This document shows positions 30,492-40,459 of a DNA stretch of 64,000 nt, piece after piece. Under the pieces are notes generated by a model. The model did no database searches. It worked only from the letters and a program-made list of their open reading frames with translations, and had not been told where the DNA came from. Numbering within the stretch: position 1 is the first letter of the stretch; each line of letters begins with the position of its first letter. The position numbers and the translations under genes were made by a program. Location of the stretch: positions 4,312,501-4,376,500 of the forward strand of contig NZ_CP013021.1 in the NCBI RefSeq assembly GCF_001420915.1, in the 5' to 3' direction. This stretch comes from Agarivorans gilvus (GTDB taxonomy: Bacteria > Pseudomonadota > Gammaproteobacteria > Enterobacterales > Celerinatantimonadaceae).

Positions 30492-31769
30492 GTGGCTAAA
30501 CAAATACAAGCAATACGTGGCATGAATGATTGTCTGCCAAGCGAAACGCCAGCTTGGCAAAAAGTGGAATCGGTGATCCGTGAGGTTGTTGCGGCTTACG
30601 GTTATAACGAAATACGCATGCCGATTGTCGAAAGCACAGATTTGTTTAAGCGCTCTATTGGTGAAGTCACCGATATTGTTGAAAAAGAAATGTATACCTT
30701 TGAAGACCGCAATGGCGACAGCTTGACTCTGCGCCCAGAAGGTACTGCATGCTGTGTTCGTGCGGGTAATCAAGCGGGGTTGTTGTATAACCAAGAGCAG
30801 CGTCTATGGTATATGGGTCCGATGTTCCGCCACGAACGCCCGCAAAAAGGCCGTTATCGTCAATTTCACCAAGTGGGCGTAGAGTCCTTTGGTATTGCCA
30901 GCGCCGACATCGACGCCGAAGTGATTATTCTTTCGTCGCGTTTCTGGAAGGCCTTTGGTTTAGATAAACATGTCACTTTGCAGCTCAATAGCCTAGGTTC
31001 CAATGAAGCTCGCGCTAATTATCGAGATGCGCTAATTGCTTATCTTGAACAGCATCAAGACAGCTTAGACGACGATGCCAAGCGCAGAATGTACGACAAT
31101 CCTTTGCGGGTATTGGATAGCAAAAATCCTGAGGTGCAAGCGGCACTAGAAAACGCTCCTAGCTTAAGTGATTATCTTGATGACGAAAGCCGCGCGCACT
31201 TTGCTCAGTTATGTGCCTTGTTGGATAACGCGGGCATCGCCTACGAACTAAACCCTCGCTTAGTGCGTGGTTTAGATTACTACAACCGTACCGTATTTGA
31301 ATGGGTAACCACTAGTTTGGGGTCTCAAGGCACCGTGTGTGCTGGCGGTCGCTATGATGGTTTGGTGGAACAGCTGGGTGGCAAAGCCACACCTGCGGTG
31401 GGTTTTGCCATGGGCATGGAACGTTTAGTGCTGTTGCTGGAAACGCTTGAATTGTTGGGTGATTTACCAGCAAGCGCCGACGTTTATGTGATCAATGCTG
31501 GAGAAGGAACACTTGGCGCGGCATTTTCATTAGCTGAACAATTGCGAGATGCGTTACCCTCAGTGCGGGTGATGAGTCACTGTGGTGGCGGAAACTTCAA
31601 AAAACAATTTAAGCGTGCCGATAAATCGGGCGCTAGAGTGGCTCTTATCATCGGCGAAGATGAGCTAGCCAATCAACAGGTAACCGTTAAGTACCTACGT
31701 CAAGACATTCAACAGCAATGCATCGCTCAGTCTGAGTTGCCTGCATTGCTAAAAAACGTATTAGTATAG
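30492..31769 (+). CDS. hisS: Histidyl-tRNA synthetase
   Basis: A 425-residue class II synthetase. Motif 1 includes [28 protein letters not shown], motif 2 is [24 protein letters not shown], and motif 3 is [16 protein letters not shown]. The histidine-specific [15 protein letters not shown] is present, and the C-terminal anticodon domain starts near residue 330. It uses a GTG start, which yields the conserved [16 protein letters not shown]. Confidence 0.98.
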   Translation: MAKQIQAIRGMNDCLPSETPAWQKVESVIREVVAAYGYNEIRMPIVESTDLFKRSIGEVTDIVEKEMYTFEDRNGDSLTLRPEGTACCVRAGNQAGLLYNQEQRLWYMGPMFRHERPQKGRYRQFHQVGVESFGIASADIDAEVIILSSRFWKAFGLDKHVTLQLNSLGSNEARANYRDALIAYLEQHQDSLDDDAKRRMYDNPLRVLDSKNPEVQAALENAPSLSDYLDDESRAHFAQLCALLDNAGIAYELNPRLVRGLDYYNRTVFEWVTTSLGSQGTVCAGGRYDGLVEQLGGKATPAVGFAMGMERLVLLLETLELLGDLPASADVYVINAGEGTLGAAFSLAEQLRDALPSVRVMSHCGGGNFKKQFKRADKSGARVALIIGEDELANQQVTVKYLRQDIQQQCIAQSELPALLKNVLV

Positions 31770-31782
31770 TTAAGGAGACACT

Positions 31783-32415
31783 GTGGAGATTTATTCTACA
31801 GAGGAACAGCAAGTTCAGGCCATCAAAGACTGGTGGAAGAAAAACGGCACATCAGTTATTGGTGGTTCAGTATTAGGCCTAGCCGCAGTATTTGGTTGGC
31901 GCTACTACGGCGATTATCAAATTCAGCAGCAAGAAGCTGCTTCAGACGCTTACCAGCAAGTGGTTTCTCAGCTAGGTAGCGAAAACGAGTTAAGCACTCT
32001 TAGCGACTTTGTTGCCGCTAATCAAGGCGATAAAAACTATTCAGTATTTGCGGCGCTGTTGTTAGCCAAAGAATTGGTGGCAAACGAAGACTATGCTCAA
32101 GCGCAAAGCCAACTTGATCTAGCCTTACAAGGCGCCCCCGAAGAGCTTAAAGGCATGATCTATACTCGCCTCGCTCGGGTTCAGGCCCAGCAAGCTGAGT
32201 TTACTCAAGCCTTAGCTAGCCTAGAACTGGTTAAAGAGCCTGCACTGCAAGGCTCGGTGGAGTTGATTAAAGGTGACATTTACCTGCAACAAGGCGAGCA
32301 AGAGCTGGCGCGCCAAGCTTATCAAGCGGCAGTAACGGCTGGTGCAGCTGAGCTTGACCCTAGTGTTACCTTGAAATTGAATGACTTAAGCCAAGTTGAG
32401 GCTACCAATGGTTAA
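31783..32415 (+). CDS. yfgM: YfgM, ancillary SecYEG translocon protein
   Basis: A 210-residue inner-membrane protein with one N-terminal helix (about residues 23-42, SVIGGSVLGLAAVFGWRYYG) and a periplasmic TPR-like domain. In E. coli it joins PpiD at the Sec translocon and affects RcsB stability. The GTG start gives MEIYSTEEQQVQAIKDWWKKNG and follows AAGGAG. It overlaps the bamB start by 8 bp. Confidence 0.95.
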   Translation: MEIYSTEEQQVQAIKDWWKKNGTSVIGGSVLGLAAVFGWRYYGDYQIQQQEAASDAYQQVVSQLGSENELSTLSDFVAANQGDKNYSVFAALLLAKELVANEDYAQAQSQLDLALQGAPEELKGMIYTRLARVQAQQAEFTQALASLELVKEPALQGSVELIKGDIYLQQGEQELARQAYQAAVTAGAAELDPSVTLKLNDLSQVEATNG

Positions 32416-33598
32416 AGCATGGCGCGGCTTAGGCTTAGCCTGTTTACTCGCTAGCTTATCGGCTTGTTCTTTGTTCAACTCTGAAGAAGATGTTGTACAG
32501 ATGGCACCGGTGCCAGAGTTTAGTAACCAATTTACGGTTGCTCAGCAATGGCAGGCTCGCGTAGGTAAGGGTGTTGATGATTATTTCTCTACTTTGTCAC
32601 CGGTGGTCGCCTACGACACCATCTTTGCGGCCGCACGCTTTGGTGAAGTAGAAGCCTTGAGCCTAGATGGTAAACGCTTGTGGAAGCAAGACCTCTCCGA
32701 GGTGGAAAGTAATAACCGTTTTTCTGGTAATACTTCCAATGCGCGTATTTCTGGGGGCTTGGTAGCGGCTTATCAGCGGGTTTATTTAGGTACTGAAAAC
32801 GCTGACGTATTTGCTTTAAGCGCTGATACTGGTGAGATTGTATGGCAAGCTAAAGTCGCCGGCGAAGTACTGGCTGCTCCGGCGGTTGAAGACAGCATTG
32901 TTGTGGTTATCACCAGTAATGGCCATTTAGTGGCTTTGGATGCTCATAGCGGTGAGCAACGCTGGGATATTAAGATAGATCAGCCTACTTTATCACTGCG
33001 CAGTAAAGCTCCGCCGATTATTTCTAGCGGCGCGGTCGTTCTTGGGCGTAGCGACGGTAAAGTGGGTTTGTATCTGCTAAACAATGGTCAGTTATTGTTT
33101 GAAAGCAAGTTGGCTCAGCCAAAAGGCTCTACCGAAATTGATCGAATTGTTGATGTAGACAGTAAACCGGTATTGATCGGCTCGCAGCTTTACGCCGTGG
33201 CTTACAATGGCAATTTGGTGTCAGTCAATCTGCGTAATGGTGAAGAAGCTTGGCGACGCAGCTACTCTGCTTATCAGGATTTAGCTTCGGCTGGTTTAAC
33301 CTTATTTGTTACCGATGTTAGCGATAACGTATACAGTATTGACCGAACTAACGGGGTAGAGCGTTGGACCCAAAGCTTACTGTCTTACCGTTTAGTGACG
33401 GCTCCAGCCATTGATGGTAATTATGTTGTCGTTGGTGATAGTGAGGGCTACCTGTACTGGTTAAATCGCGATACGGGTGAATTTGTCAGCAAAATACTCG
33501 TTGATAAAAGCGGCTTATATGTCGCTCCTGTGGTCAGCTCTGACAAAATTATTGTTCAAGCTCGAAATGGCAAGTTATATGCGCTAGATCGCAGTTAA
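32408..33598 (+). CDS. bamB: Outer-membrane assembly lipoprotein BamB
   Basis: A 396-residue lipoprotein of the BAM complex that helps BamA insert beta-barrel proteins. The signal peptide ends with the lipobox LSAC, and the lipid-modified Cys is followed by SLFNSEED. The rest is an eight-bladed propeller of PQQ-type repeats (GEIVWQAKVAGEVLAAPAV, GEQRWDIKI, GVERWTQSLLSYRLVTAPAID). The ATG at 32408 lies inside the end of yfgM; an upstream in-frame TTG is less likely. Confidence 0.96.
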   Translation: MVKAWRGLGLACLLASLSACSLFNSEEDVVQMAPVPEFSNQFTVAQQWQARVGKGVDDYFSTLSPVVAYDTIFAAARFGEVEALSLDGKRLWKQDLSEVESNNRFSGNTSNARISGGLVAAYQRVYLGTENADVFALSADTGEIVWQAKVAGEVLAAPAVEDSIVVVITSNGHLVALDAHSGEQRWDIKIDQPTLSLRSKAPPIISSGAVVLGRSDGKVGLYLLNNGQLLFESKLAQPKGSTEIDRIVDVDSKPVLIGSQLYAVAYNGNLVSVNLRNGEEAWRRSYSAYQDLASAGLTLFVTDVSDNVYSIDRTNGVERWTQSLLSYRLVTAPAIDGNYVVVGDSEGYLYWLNRDTGEFVSKILVDKSGLYVAPVVSSDKIIVQARNGKLYALDRS

Positions 33599-33617
33599 GT
33601 TGTTATAATTATTCAGC

Positions 33618-33649
33618 AAAGGCTCATGGTTAATTAACCATGAGCCTTT
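33618..33649. terminator. 32-bp perfect palindrome between bamB and der
   Basis: Two 16-bp arms (AAAGGCTCATGGTTAA and its complement) meet without a loop. No T tract follows. It may act as a terminator, an RNA-processing hairpin or a protein-binding palindrome. Confidence 0.5.
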
Positions 33650-33683
33650 GTCGTGTCATAAATTCTAAAAAAATGAGGCCCTT

Positions 33684-35153
33684 ATGCTTCCTGTTGTCGC
33701 CTTAGTGGGACGCCCAAATGTTGGCAAATCTACCTTATTCAATCGTCTTACTCGTAGCAGGGATGCCTTAGTCGCTGATTTTCCTGGACTGACTCGTGAC
33801 CGTAAATACGGACAGGCCAAAATAGCCGACCAAGAGTTTATTGTGATTGATACCGGGGGTATTGATGGTGATGAGCAAGGCATCGATGCGATGATGGCTC
33901 AGCAATCCTTACAAGCCATTGAAGAAGCCGATGCGGTGTTGTTTTTGGTGGATGCTCGCGCCGGTATGACAGTGGCGGATGAAGCCATTGCCCACCACTT
34001 ACGCAAGCAAGAAAAGAAAGTCTTCTTGGTAGCTAACAAAACAGATGGCATTGATGCCGATGCGGCTTGTGGTGAATTTTATGCCTTAGCCTTAGGTGAA
34101 ATCCACCATATCGCTGCGGCTCATGGCCGCGGAGTAAACCAGCTACTAGAGCAAGCGCTACGTCCTTTTGTTCAAGAGCAAAGTGAACTACCAGAAGAAC
34201 CTAATGATCTGGCTGTAAGTGAAATTGAAGAGCTTAGCGAGTCTGAGTTAGATGAACTAGCGCAGCAGTTTGCCGACTTACCGATAAAACTGGCGATTGT
34301 TGGTCGACCCAATGTGGGTAAATCTACCTTAACTAACCGTATTTTGGGTGAAGAACGGGTGGTGGTATACGATATGCCAGGTACTACTCGAGATAGTATT
34401 TACATTCCTATGCAGCGCGAAGATCAAGATTATATTTTGATTGATACGGCCGGTGTGCGCAAGCGTGGTAAAGTGACGGAAACTGTTGAAAAATTTTCAG
34501 TAATCAAAACCTTAAAAGCTATCGAAGACGCCAATGTAGTGATGCTGGTGATTGACGCTAGAGAAGGCATCTCTGATCAAGACTTAAGCTTACTGGGCTT
34601 TGTGCTCAATGCTGGGCGCGCCTTGGTTTTGGCGGTAAACAAGTGGGATGGTTTAGATAACGACTACAAAGAGCGAATTAAAACTGAATTGGACCGTCGC
34701 TTAGGTTTCATCGATTTTGCTCGTGTGCATTTTATTTCAGCGCTGCATGGTACTGGTGTAGGCCACTTATATGAGTCTGTACAAGAAGCTTATACTAGCG
34801 CAACAAAACGCGTGTCTACCTCTATGTTAACGCGAATTATGCAAATGGCTCAGGATGATCACCAACCTCCATTGGTTCGTGGTCGTCGGGTTAAGTTACG
34901 TTATGCCCATGCCGGTGGCTACAACCCCCCACGCATTGTGGTTCATGGCAATCAGGTGAACTCCTTGCCTGATTCTTATAAACGGTATTTAATGAACTAT
35001 TATCGTAAGGCGCTGGAAATCATGGGCACGCCAATTCGCGTCGAATTTAAGGAAGGGGATAACCCCTTTTCAGATAAAAAGTCTAAGTTGACTATGGCCC
35101 AAGAGCGTCGTCGTAAGAAAATGCAGAATGTGAGTAAATACAAGAAATCTTAG
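33684..35153 (+). CDS. der: Ribosome-biogenesis GTPase Der (EngA)
   Basis: A 489-residue protein with two tandem GTPase domains, needed for 50S subunit maturation. Domain 1 has [19 protein letters not shown] and NKTDG. Domain 2 (from about residue 205) has [26 protein letters not shown] and NKWDG. A C-terminal KH-like domain follows and ends with a basic tail. The acidic linker between domains ([13 protein letters not shown]) is typical. Confidence 0.98.
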   Translation: MLPVVALVGRPNVGKSTLFNRLTRSRDALVADFPGLTRDRKYGQAKIADQEFIVIDTGGIDGDEQGIDAMMAQQSLQAIEEADAVLFLVDARAGMTVADEAIAHHLRKQEKKVFLVANKTDGIDADAACGEFYALALGEIHHIAAAHGRGVNQLLEQALRPFVQEQSELPEEPNDLAVSEIEELSESELDELAQQFADLPIKLAIVGRPNVGKSTLTNRILGEERVVVYDMPGTTRDSIYIPMQREDQDYILIDTAGVRKRGKVTETVEKFSVIKTLKAIEDANVVMLVIDAREGISDQDLSLLGFVLNAGRALVLAVNKWDGLDNDYKERIKTELDRRLGFIDFARVHFISALHGTGVGHLYESVQEAYTSATKRVSTSMLTRIMQMAQDDHQPPLVRGRRVKLRYAHAGGYNPPRIVVHGNQVNSLPDSYKRYLMNYYRKALEIMGTPIRVEFKEGDNPFSDKKSKLTMAQERRRKKMQNVSKYKKS

Positions 35154-35162
35154 GAGAGGACG

Positions 35163-35393
35163 ATGAGTATTGAAGTTGCTTGCCCTGAATGCGATGGACA
35201 ATTACAGCATGAACACGACCATTGGTTGTGTGGTGCTTGCCACCACAAGTTTTTACAGCGAGTGCATTGTGACAAGTGTGATGCCGAACTGGAAAAGTTA
35301 AAAGCCTGCGGTGCGGTGGACTATTTTTGTAATAGCTGTAACGAGCTTAAATCTAAACGAGTGGTTATTCGACGTTTTGAGCGAATAGACTAA
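35163..35393 (+). CDS. yfgJ: YfgJ-like zinc-ribbon protein
   Basis: A 76-residue protein with four CxxC knuckles (CPECDG, CGACHH, CDKCDA, CNSCNE) that form two zinc ribbons. The conserved LKACGAVDYFC is shared with E. coli YfgJ. Function is unknown. GGAGAGG precedes the ATG. It follows der by 9 bp, as in E. coli, so it is part of the same transcript, which ends at the hairpin just downstream. Confidence 0.85.
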   Translation: MSIEVACPECDGQLQHEHDHWLCGACHHKFLQRVHCDKCDAELEKLKACGAVDYFCNSCNELKSKRVVIRRFERID

Positions 35394-35407
35394 ACGTTTG
35401 TTGGCAA

Positions 35408-35436
35408 ATAAAAAGGTGGCTAAGGCCACCTTTTTT
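35408..35436. terminator. Bidirectional terminator
   Basis: Stem AAAAAGGTGGC paired with GCCACCTTTTT, 4-nt loop, with T runs on both strands. It lies between the convergent yfgJ and regulator-hydrolase genes. Confidence 0.85.
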
Positions 35437-35446
35437 GTTGCCGAGC

Positions 35447-37263
35447 TTATCGCTTACGTTTAGCGATGTCTTGCAATATCTCGGGCCATTGTTGGTAGAT
35501 TAGATAATGTCCCTGGTTTTCATATACATGCAGTTGGCTATCTGCTACCTGCTCGGCAAAACGCTTAGTTAAAGCCAGTGGGATAAGCCGGTCTTGCGCG
35601 CCATGATATAGCGTAGTCGGCACGTCGATTTGCTCTGGTTTAAACGGCCAAGGTGACATGACCTGACAGACTTCGTTAGAGAAGGCATTGCTACCTTGAA
35701 TCTTGGCTTCCTTTAGATAGCGGCTAAATTTGCTTCTAAAACAGGGATCTTGTAGCACCTTAAGGTCACTGGGCGGGAGATCTCGAGCTAATACTTTGAA
35801 TAATTTATTAGGGTCTTTTTGCAGGCCTTTATCTAAGATCCCGGCAAACAAGCGATGTAATTTGGGGTAGTCTCGTGCTAACTTCATATGCATGCGGTAG
35901 AATTTTGCGGTCGCTTGGTAGTCGCTATCATAGCGTAGCATATCGCCTGAACTCACCAAGCTTAGGTGGCTGATACGCTCGGGCATGGTAGCTGCGGCAC
36001 AGGCGGCATAAACGCCCCCAGTGGCGTAACCGACAATCTCAACCTGTCTAAGTTGTAGGTGGTCGAGCAGCGCTTGTAAGTCCTCGCACCATCTTATAAA
36101 ACTATATCCTTTAGCATAGTCAGAGCCGCCAAAACCAGGCCGGTCAATAATAATCAGTCGTAGGCCTAATTGTGCTGCCACATCTACTTGGTCATAAAAA
36201 TTCTCTAATCGACAGCCTAGTATACTGTGGCAGTAAATCACAGGCTTTCCGTTTGGCGCTCCATACTCTTGATAACACAATTTGCGAGTATCTGGCAGAG
36301 TGAAGCAATGGGTGGTGGTGCTGTCGCCTTTAGCCTTAGCGCAGCGGCGGCTGTTTTGTGACAGCATGCCCCAAGGGCCGGTTAATACTAGACTGGCCAA
36401 TTCACTTTGACTGTTTACTCCGGTTTTCTTAAAAACCGATTTAAGCTGAGTTCGAACCGTGTTGTAACTGACAAACAATTTGTCGGCGATATCTGGGGGG
36501 CTACGCCTTGGGCAATATAATTTACGATGCGTTGTTCTTTTGGGGTGAGTTTGTAGCCGTCGGCAAAAGCGCTTAAATCTAATTCAATATCAGGACGTGA
36601 AGGCGAAATAAACAGCACTACGCTGGCACTTTTTTCTAGGTCGGAGTTATTTAAGTGGTTAACTGGGCTTAGGATAACCATGCTTTGCTGTTCGTTGGGA
36701 GCGGCTGATGTTATTGGCAGACCGCGGCTGTTGCTGGCCTCTGCACCCAGTTCAGATAATTCACGAACGTATTGCTGTAGTAGTAAGGTGCTCTCTTCTT
36801 CTTGAGTCACCAAGGTCTTAGCTTGTTGGCTTAGTCCCTGCCTCAGTTGTAGCGTTTCTTCTGCCAACTCATTGGTTAGCAATATTTCGCTTTCAGCATT
36901 TAATAGAATCACGCCAACAGGAATGTGGTTGAGCAGTGAATTTAACGAGTGGTTTTTCTGCTCTAAATAATCGATACGTTCAGCAATACTGAGCGCTTGA
37001 TTAAAATGTTTGAGCAGTACCTTTTTGCGCTCCAAGTCGACTGGTCGCTTAGCTGAGGGTAACAAAGCATCTAACTGAAGGTCGCTTTGGGGCTGCGAAG
37101 TCGGTTCTTCAACAGCTTTATATGCGAGTATTTGATATAGATATTCAAGCAGTTCTGGCCAATGCTCAGGCTCAGCGGCAGAGCGGTAGATCATACCGAT
37201 GAGCTGTTCTTGATTATCGACCCATGTTAGCTTGCTATCCTTGCTGCTATCCGATGAGTTCAT
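35447..37263 (-). CDS. PAS-like/LuxR-type HTH/alpha-beta-hydrolase fusion regulator, frame broken once
   Basis: One 605-residue protein after repair. Residues about 100-235 look PAS-like (LLNHIPVGVILLNAESEILLTNELAEETL), preceded by an alpha-helical region. Residues 238-295 are a LuxR/GerE helix-turn-helix: LTPKEQRIVNYIAQGVAPPDIADKL, then VSYNTVRTQLKSVFKKTG. Residues 330-605 are an alpha/beta-hydrolase (IDRPGFGGSD). At the nucleophile elbow the sequence is VGYATGGVYA: Ala414 replaces the serine, while Asp558 (GAQDRLIP) and His586 (NQGHYL) remain. This suggests a non-catalytic ligand-binding domain controlling DNA binding. The frame breaks at a run of six G on the plus strand (36495-36500), inside the HTH; one more base repairs it. 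It stands alone between two convergent or unrelated units; targets are unknown. Confidence 0.82.
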
Positions 37264-37462
37264 AGTTTTGCTGTTAACTCTTACTTGCTAATGCTTTTGG
37301 TATTCGCCATGCCTTTTAGGCTTGGTCATTATTATGGCTAAACTGCTAAATAATTAGCTGCTATTTATAGCTCGGTCAATTTTATGTCAGAACTTACTAA
37401 AATCCTATTAAATTTGACTAATTGCTCATTAGTTGTGATGTCGACGTTTAAAAGGTTAATCA

Positions 37463-38797
37463 TTAGTGGGTAATCGTTGCCTTACGTGTACCATCGGCAA
37501 ATCTTAGGCTTATATCATCACCTTTTGTTAACATAGTTGCCGATTTTACGATTTTTTGTTGGTGAGTGACCAAGCTAAAACCGCGCTCTAGCACATTCAG
37601 CGGGCTTAAACTATTTAGTTGACGACACAGACTGGCTAAATGCTGTTGGCGCTGTAGCTGTTGGCTGTGCTGAGCTTGCATTAAGCTGTGGCTGAGTTTA
37701 TCTAAACCTTGTTGAGCTTGTATCAGTCGTTTACTGAGAACGTGCAGGTTTAGTCGCTGTTGGAGCTCTTGCTGCTGTTTTTCATAGTGCTTTAGCCCTT
37801 GCTCTAGGGCTAAATTTAAGCGGTGACTTAGTTCATCAAAACGTTGTTGTTGTTGCTCTAAGCGATGTTGTGGTGACTGGGCCTCGATGCGATGGTGTAG
37901 CTTGTTAAGGTGCAGTTGCCACTGATTAAACTGGTGTCTAGCGGTCTGACTTAATTGATGTTTCAGGCTATCGAGGCGCTGTTGAATATGGCTGGCTTGC
38001 TGGCTAATTATTTCAGCTGCTGCCGAGGGTGTTGCGGCTCTAAGATCGGCCACTAAATCGCTGATGCTGTCATCCACTTCATGGCCGACGGCGGAAATGA
38101 TTGGCAAGTTTGAATGATATATAGTGCGGGCTAGTTGTTCATCATTAAATACCCACAAATCTTCTTTGGAGCCGCCACCTCGAGTGACGATAAGCACATC
38201 CACTTCATCACGTTGATTGGCGATGTTGATCATATTGATTAATTGGCTGGCTGCTTGCTCACCTTGCACCGCAGCCGGATAAACAATCACTTTTATCGCT
38301 GGAGCTCGACGCGCCAATACCGACAGTATGTCTTGTAATGCGGCGCCGCTAAGCGAGCTTACTACACCAACCGTGCTGGGGTACTCAACCAAGGCTCGTT
38401 TGGCCGTTTGGGCAAATAAGCCTTCGGCGGCCAACTTCATTTTTAACTGTTCGTAGGCTTGTTGCATTGCGCCATCGCCGGCGGGATGAATCGCCTCAAC
38501 AATTAGCTGATAATCGCCACGCGGTTCATACAAGGTCACTCTTGCCTTTACCAGTACTTGCATACCTGTCTCGGGGCTAAAAACCACCTTGCGATTAGCA
38601 TTTTTAAACATCGCACAGCGCACCTGAGCGGCATGATCTTTTAAGCTAAAATACCAATGCCCAGAAAAAGGTTGAGAAAAGTTTGATATTTCACCTTCTA
38701 ACCAGACTATTCCGAGAGAATGTTCTAGTAAACTTCTAACTTCTTGGTTTAATTGACTTACGCTAAGGATATTTCCGGCGATTTGCTTGCGCTGCAT
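37463..38797 (-). CDS. xseA: Exodeoxyribonuclease VII large subunit
   Basis: A 444-residue subunit of the single-strand-specific exonuclease. The N-terminal OB-fold (SVSQLNQEVRSLLEHSLGIVWLEGEISNFSQP, GHWYFSLKD) covers residues 8-105. The catalytic region has STVGVVSSLSGAALQDIL, VIVTRGGGSKEDLWVFND and SAVGHEVDDSISDLVADLRAATPSAAAE. A long Gln/Leu-rich coiled coil (about 260-400) and the C-terminal NVLERGFSLVTHQ complete it. It diverges from guaB, as in many gammaproteobacteria. Confidence 0.97.
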   Translation of the reverse strand: MQRKQIAGNILSVSQLNQEVRSLLEHSLGIVWLEGEISNFSQPFSGHWYFSLKDHAAQVRCAMFKNANRKVVFSPETGMQVLVKARVTLYEPRGDYQLIVEAIHPAGDGAMQQAYEQLKMKLAAEGLFAQTAKRALVEYPSTVGVVSSLSGAALQDILSVLARRAPAIKVIVYPAAVQGEQAASQLINMINIANQRDEVDVLIVTRGGGSKEDLWVFNDEQLARTIYHSNLPIISAVGHEVDDSISDLVADLRAATPSAAAEIISQQASHIQQRLDSLKHQLSQTARHQFNQWQLHLNKLHHRIEAQSPQHRLEQQQQRFDELSHRLNLALEQGLKHYEKQQQELQQRLNLHVLSKRLIQAQQGLDKLSHSLMQAQHSQQLQRQQHLASLCRQLNSLSPLNVLERGFSLVTHQQKIVKSATMLTKGDDISLRFADGTRKATITH

Positions 38798-38849
38798 TGG
38801 CTTGATCTAACAAGAGTGTAAAATAATGTAAGAAAATAACATTTTTCAA

Positions 38850-38878
38850 TTTACCTTGGCTAGCTTTATACCTATAAT
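38850..38878 (+). promoter_or_regulatory. guaB promoter
   Basis: -35 TTTACC, 17-bp spacer and perfect -10 TATAAT, about 50 bp before the guaB ATG. No PurR-like palindrome is apparent. Confidence 0.65.
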
Positions 38879-38928
38879 CCATCCGCAATATTTTACCCCT
38901 TTATTAACTGATTTAGGCGAATGTTGCT

Positions 38929-40389
38929 ATGTTGAGAATTTCCAAAGAAGCCTTAACCTTCGATGATGTACTATTACTTCCTGCACACTCAGAAGTACTT
39001 CCTAATACCGCCAATTTGGCGACACGTCTAACCAAAGATATTGCCTTAAGTATTCCGATGGTATCGGCTGCTATGGATACGGTGACCGAAGCAAACTTTG
39101 CTATCGCACTTGCCCAAGAAGGTGGTATTGGTTTTATTCATAAAAACATGAGCATTGAGCAGCAAGCTGCCGAAGTGCGCCGCGTGAAAAAATTTGAAGC
39201 TGGTGTGGTACTAGAACCTATTACTGTTACGCCAGATTTAACCCTAGGTCAAATTGCCGAATTACGTCAGCAACATGGTTTTGCTGGTTTCCCTGTGGTA
39301 ACAGCAACAAACGATTTAGTTGGTATTGTGACCGGACGTGACCTTCGTTTTGAAACTGATTTTAATAAGACAGTTTCTGAAGTGATGACACCTAAAGAAC
39401 GTTTGGTGACCACAACCGACACCTCACGTGATGTAGTTGAAAAATTAATGCATGAACACCGCATTGAAAAAATGTTGGTGGTTGACGATAACTTTAAATT
39501 AACCGGCTTAATTACTGTAAAAGACTTTAAAAAAGCCGAACGTAAACCGAACGCCTGTAAAGACAGTTTTGGTCGTTTGCGGGTCGGTGCTGCGGTAGGT
39601 GCTGGTGAAGGCAATGAAGCTCGTATCGACGCCTTGGTTGAAGCGGGTGTGGATGTATTGCTTATCGACTCTTCACATGGTCACTCTCAAGGTGTGCTTG
39701 ACCGTATTAAAGCGACTCACGAAAAGTACCCCGATTTACCTATTGTGGGCGGCAACGTTGCTACAGCAGCTGGCGCCTTAGCCCTAGCCGATGCCGGTGT
39801 AAGCGCGGTTAAAGTGGGTATTGGCCCAGGTTCTATTTGTACTACACGTATTGTAACCGGTGTGGGTGTTCCTCAGATTACGGCGGTAGCGGATGCGGTT
39901 GAAGCCTTAAAAGGCCGTGATATTCCGGTTATTGCCGACGGCGGTATTCGTTTTTCAGGTGACATCGCCAAGGCCCTAGTGGCTGGGGCTTCCTGTGTGA
40001 TGGTGGGTAGTATGTTTGCCGGTACTGAAGAAGCACCGGGTGAGATTGAGCTGTATCAAGGCCGTTCATACAAGTCTTATCGCGGCATGGGCTCTTTAGG
40101 GGCGATGTCTCAGGGCTCATCAGACCGTTATTTCCAAACTGACAATGCTGCTGATAAATTAGTACCAGAAGGCATTGAAGGCCGCGTGGCGTATAAAGGG
40201 CCTGTGAAAACTATTATCCATCAGCAAATGGGTGGACTACGCTCATGTATGGGTTTAACCGGTTGTGCCACCATTAGTGAATTAAATACTAAAGCTGAAT
40301 TTGTACGAGTGACCAGTGCAGGTATGGGTGAGAGTCATGTTCATGATGTGACGATTACCAAGGAAGCACCTAACTACCGTATGGGCTAA
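38929..40389 (+). CDS. guaB: Inosine-5'-monophosphate dehydrogenase
   Basis: A 486-residue enzyme oxidising IMP to XMP with NAD, the committed step to GMP. The TIM barrel begins [17 protein letters not shown]. Two CBS domains are inserted at about residues 95-200. The catalytic cysteine is in [19 protein letters not shown], with [17 protein letters not shown] and the flap [10 protein letters not shown] near 400. It is followed by guaA as an operon, with a hairpin between them. Confidence 0.98.
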   Translation: MLRISKEALTFDDVLLLPAHSEVLPNTANLATRLTKDIALSIPMVSAAMDTVTEANFAIALAQEGGIGFIHKNMSIEQQAAEVRRVKKFEAGVVLEPITVTPDLTLGQIAELRQQHGFAGFPVVTATNDLVGIVTGRDLRFETDFNKTVSEVMTPKERLVTTTDTSRDVVEKLMHEHRIEKMLVVDDNFKLTGLITVKDFKKAERKPNACKDSFGRLRVGAAVGAGEGNEARIDALVEAGVDVLLIDSSHGHSQGVLDRIKATHEKYPDLPIVGGNVATAAGALALADAGVSAVKVGIGPGSICTTRIVTGVGVPQITAVADAVEALKGRDIPVIADGGIRFSGDIAKALVAGASCVMVGSMFAGTEEAPGEIELYQGRSYKSYRGMGSLGAMSQGSSDRYFQTDNAADKLVPEGIEGRVAYKGPVKTIIHQQMGGLRSCMGLTGCATISELNTKAEFVRVTSAGMGESHVHDVTITKEAPNYRMG

Positions 40390-40414
40390 GCCTATTAAAC
40401 TTGTTTTACTTATA

Positions 40415-40437
40415 CCAAGCGCCGTTGTGGCGCTTGG
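40415..40437 (+). terminator. Hairpin between guaB and guaA
   Basis: Nine-bp stem CCAAGCGCC/GGCGCTTGG with a 5-nt loop and no T run. More likely a processing or attenuation hairpin than a full terminator. Confidence 0.5.
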
Positions 40438-40459
40438 TTCTATCAGCCTATTTAAGTAA

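Noticed and set aside
36495..36500. Phase-variable G run controlling the regulator-hydrolase gene
   Set aside because: Slippage switching was considered, but the same one-base loss occurs at shorter runs in housekeeping genes such as ispG, queF and ppnN, so a common sequencing cause is simpler.
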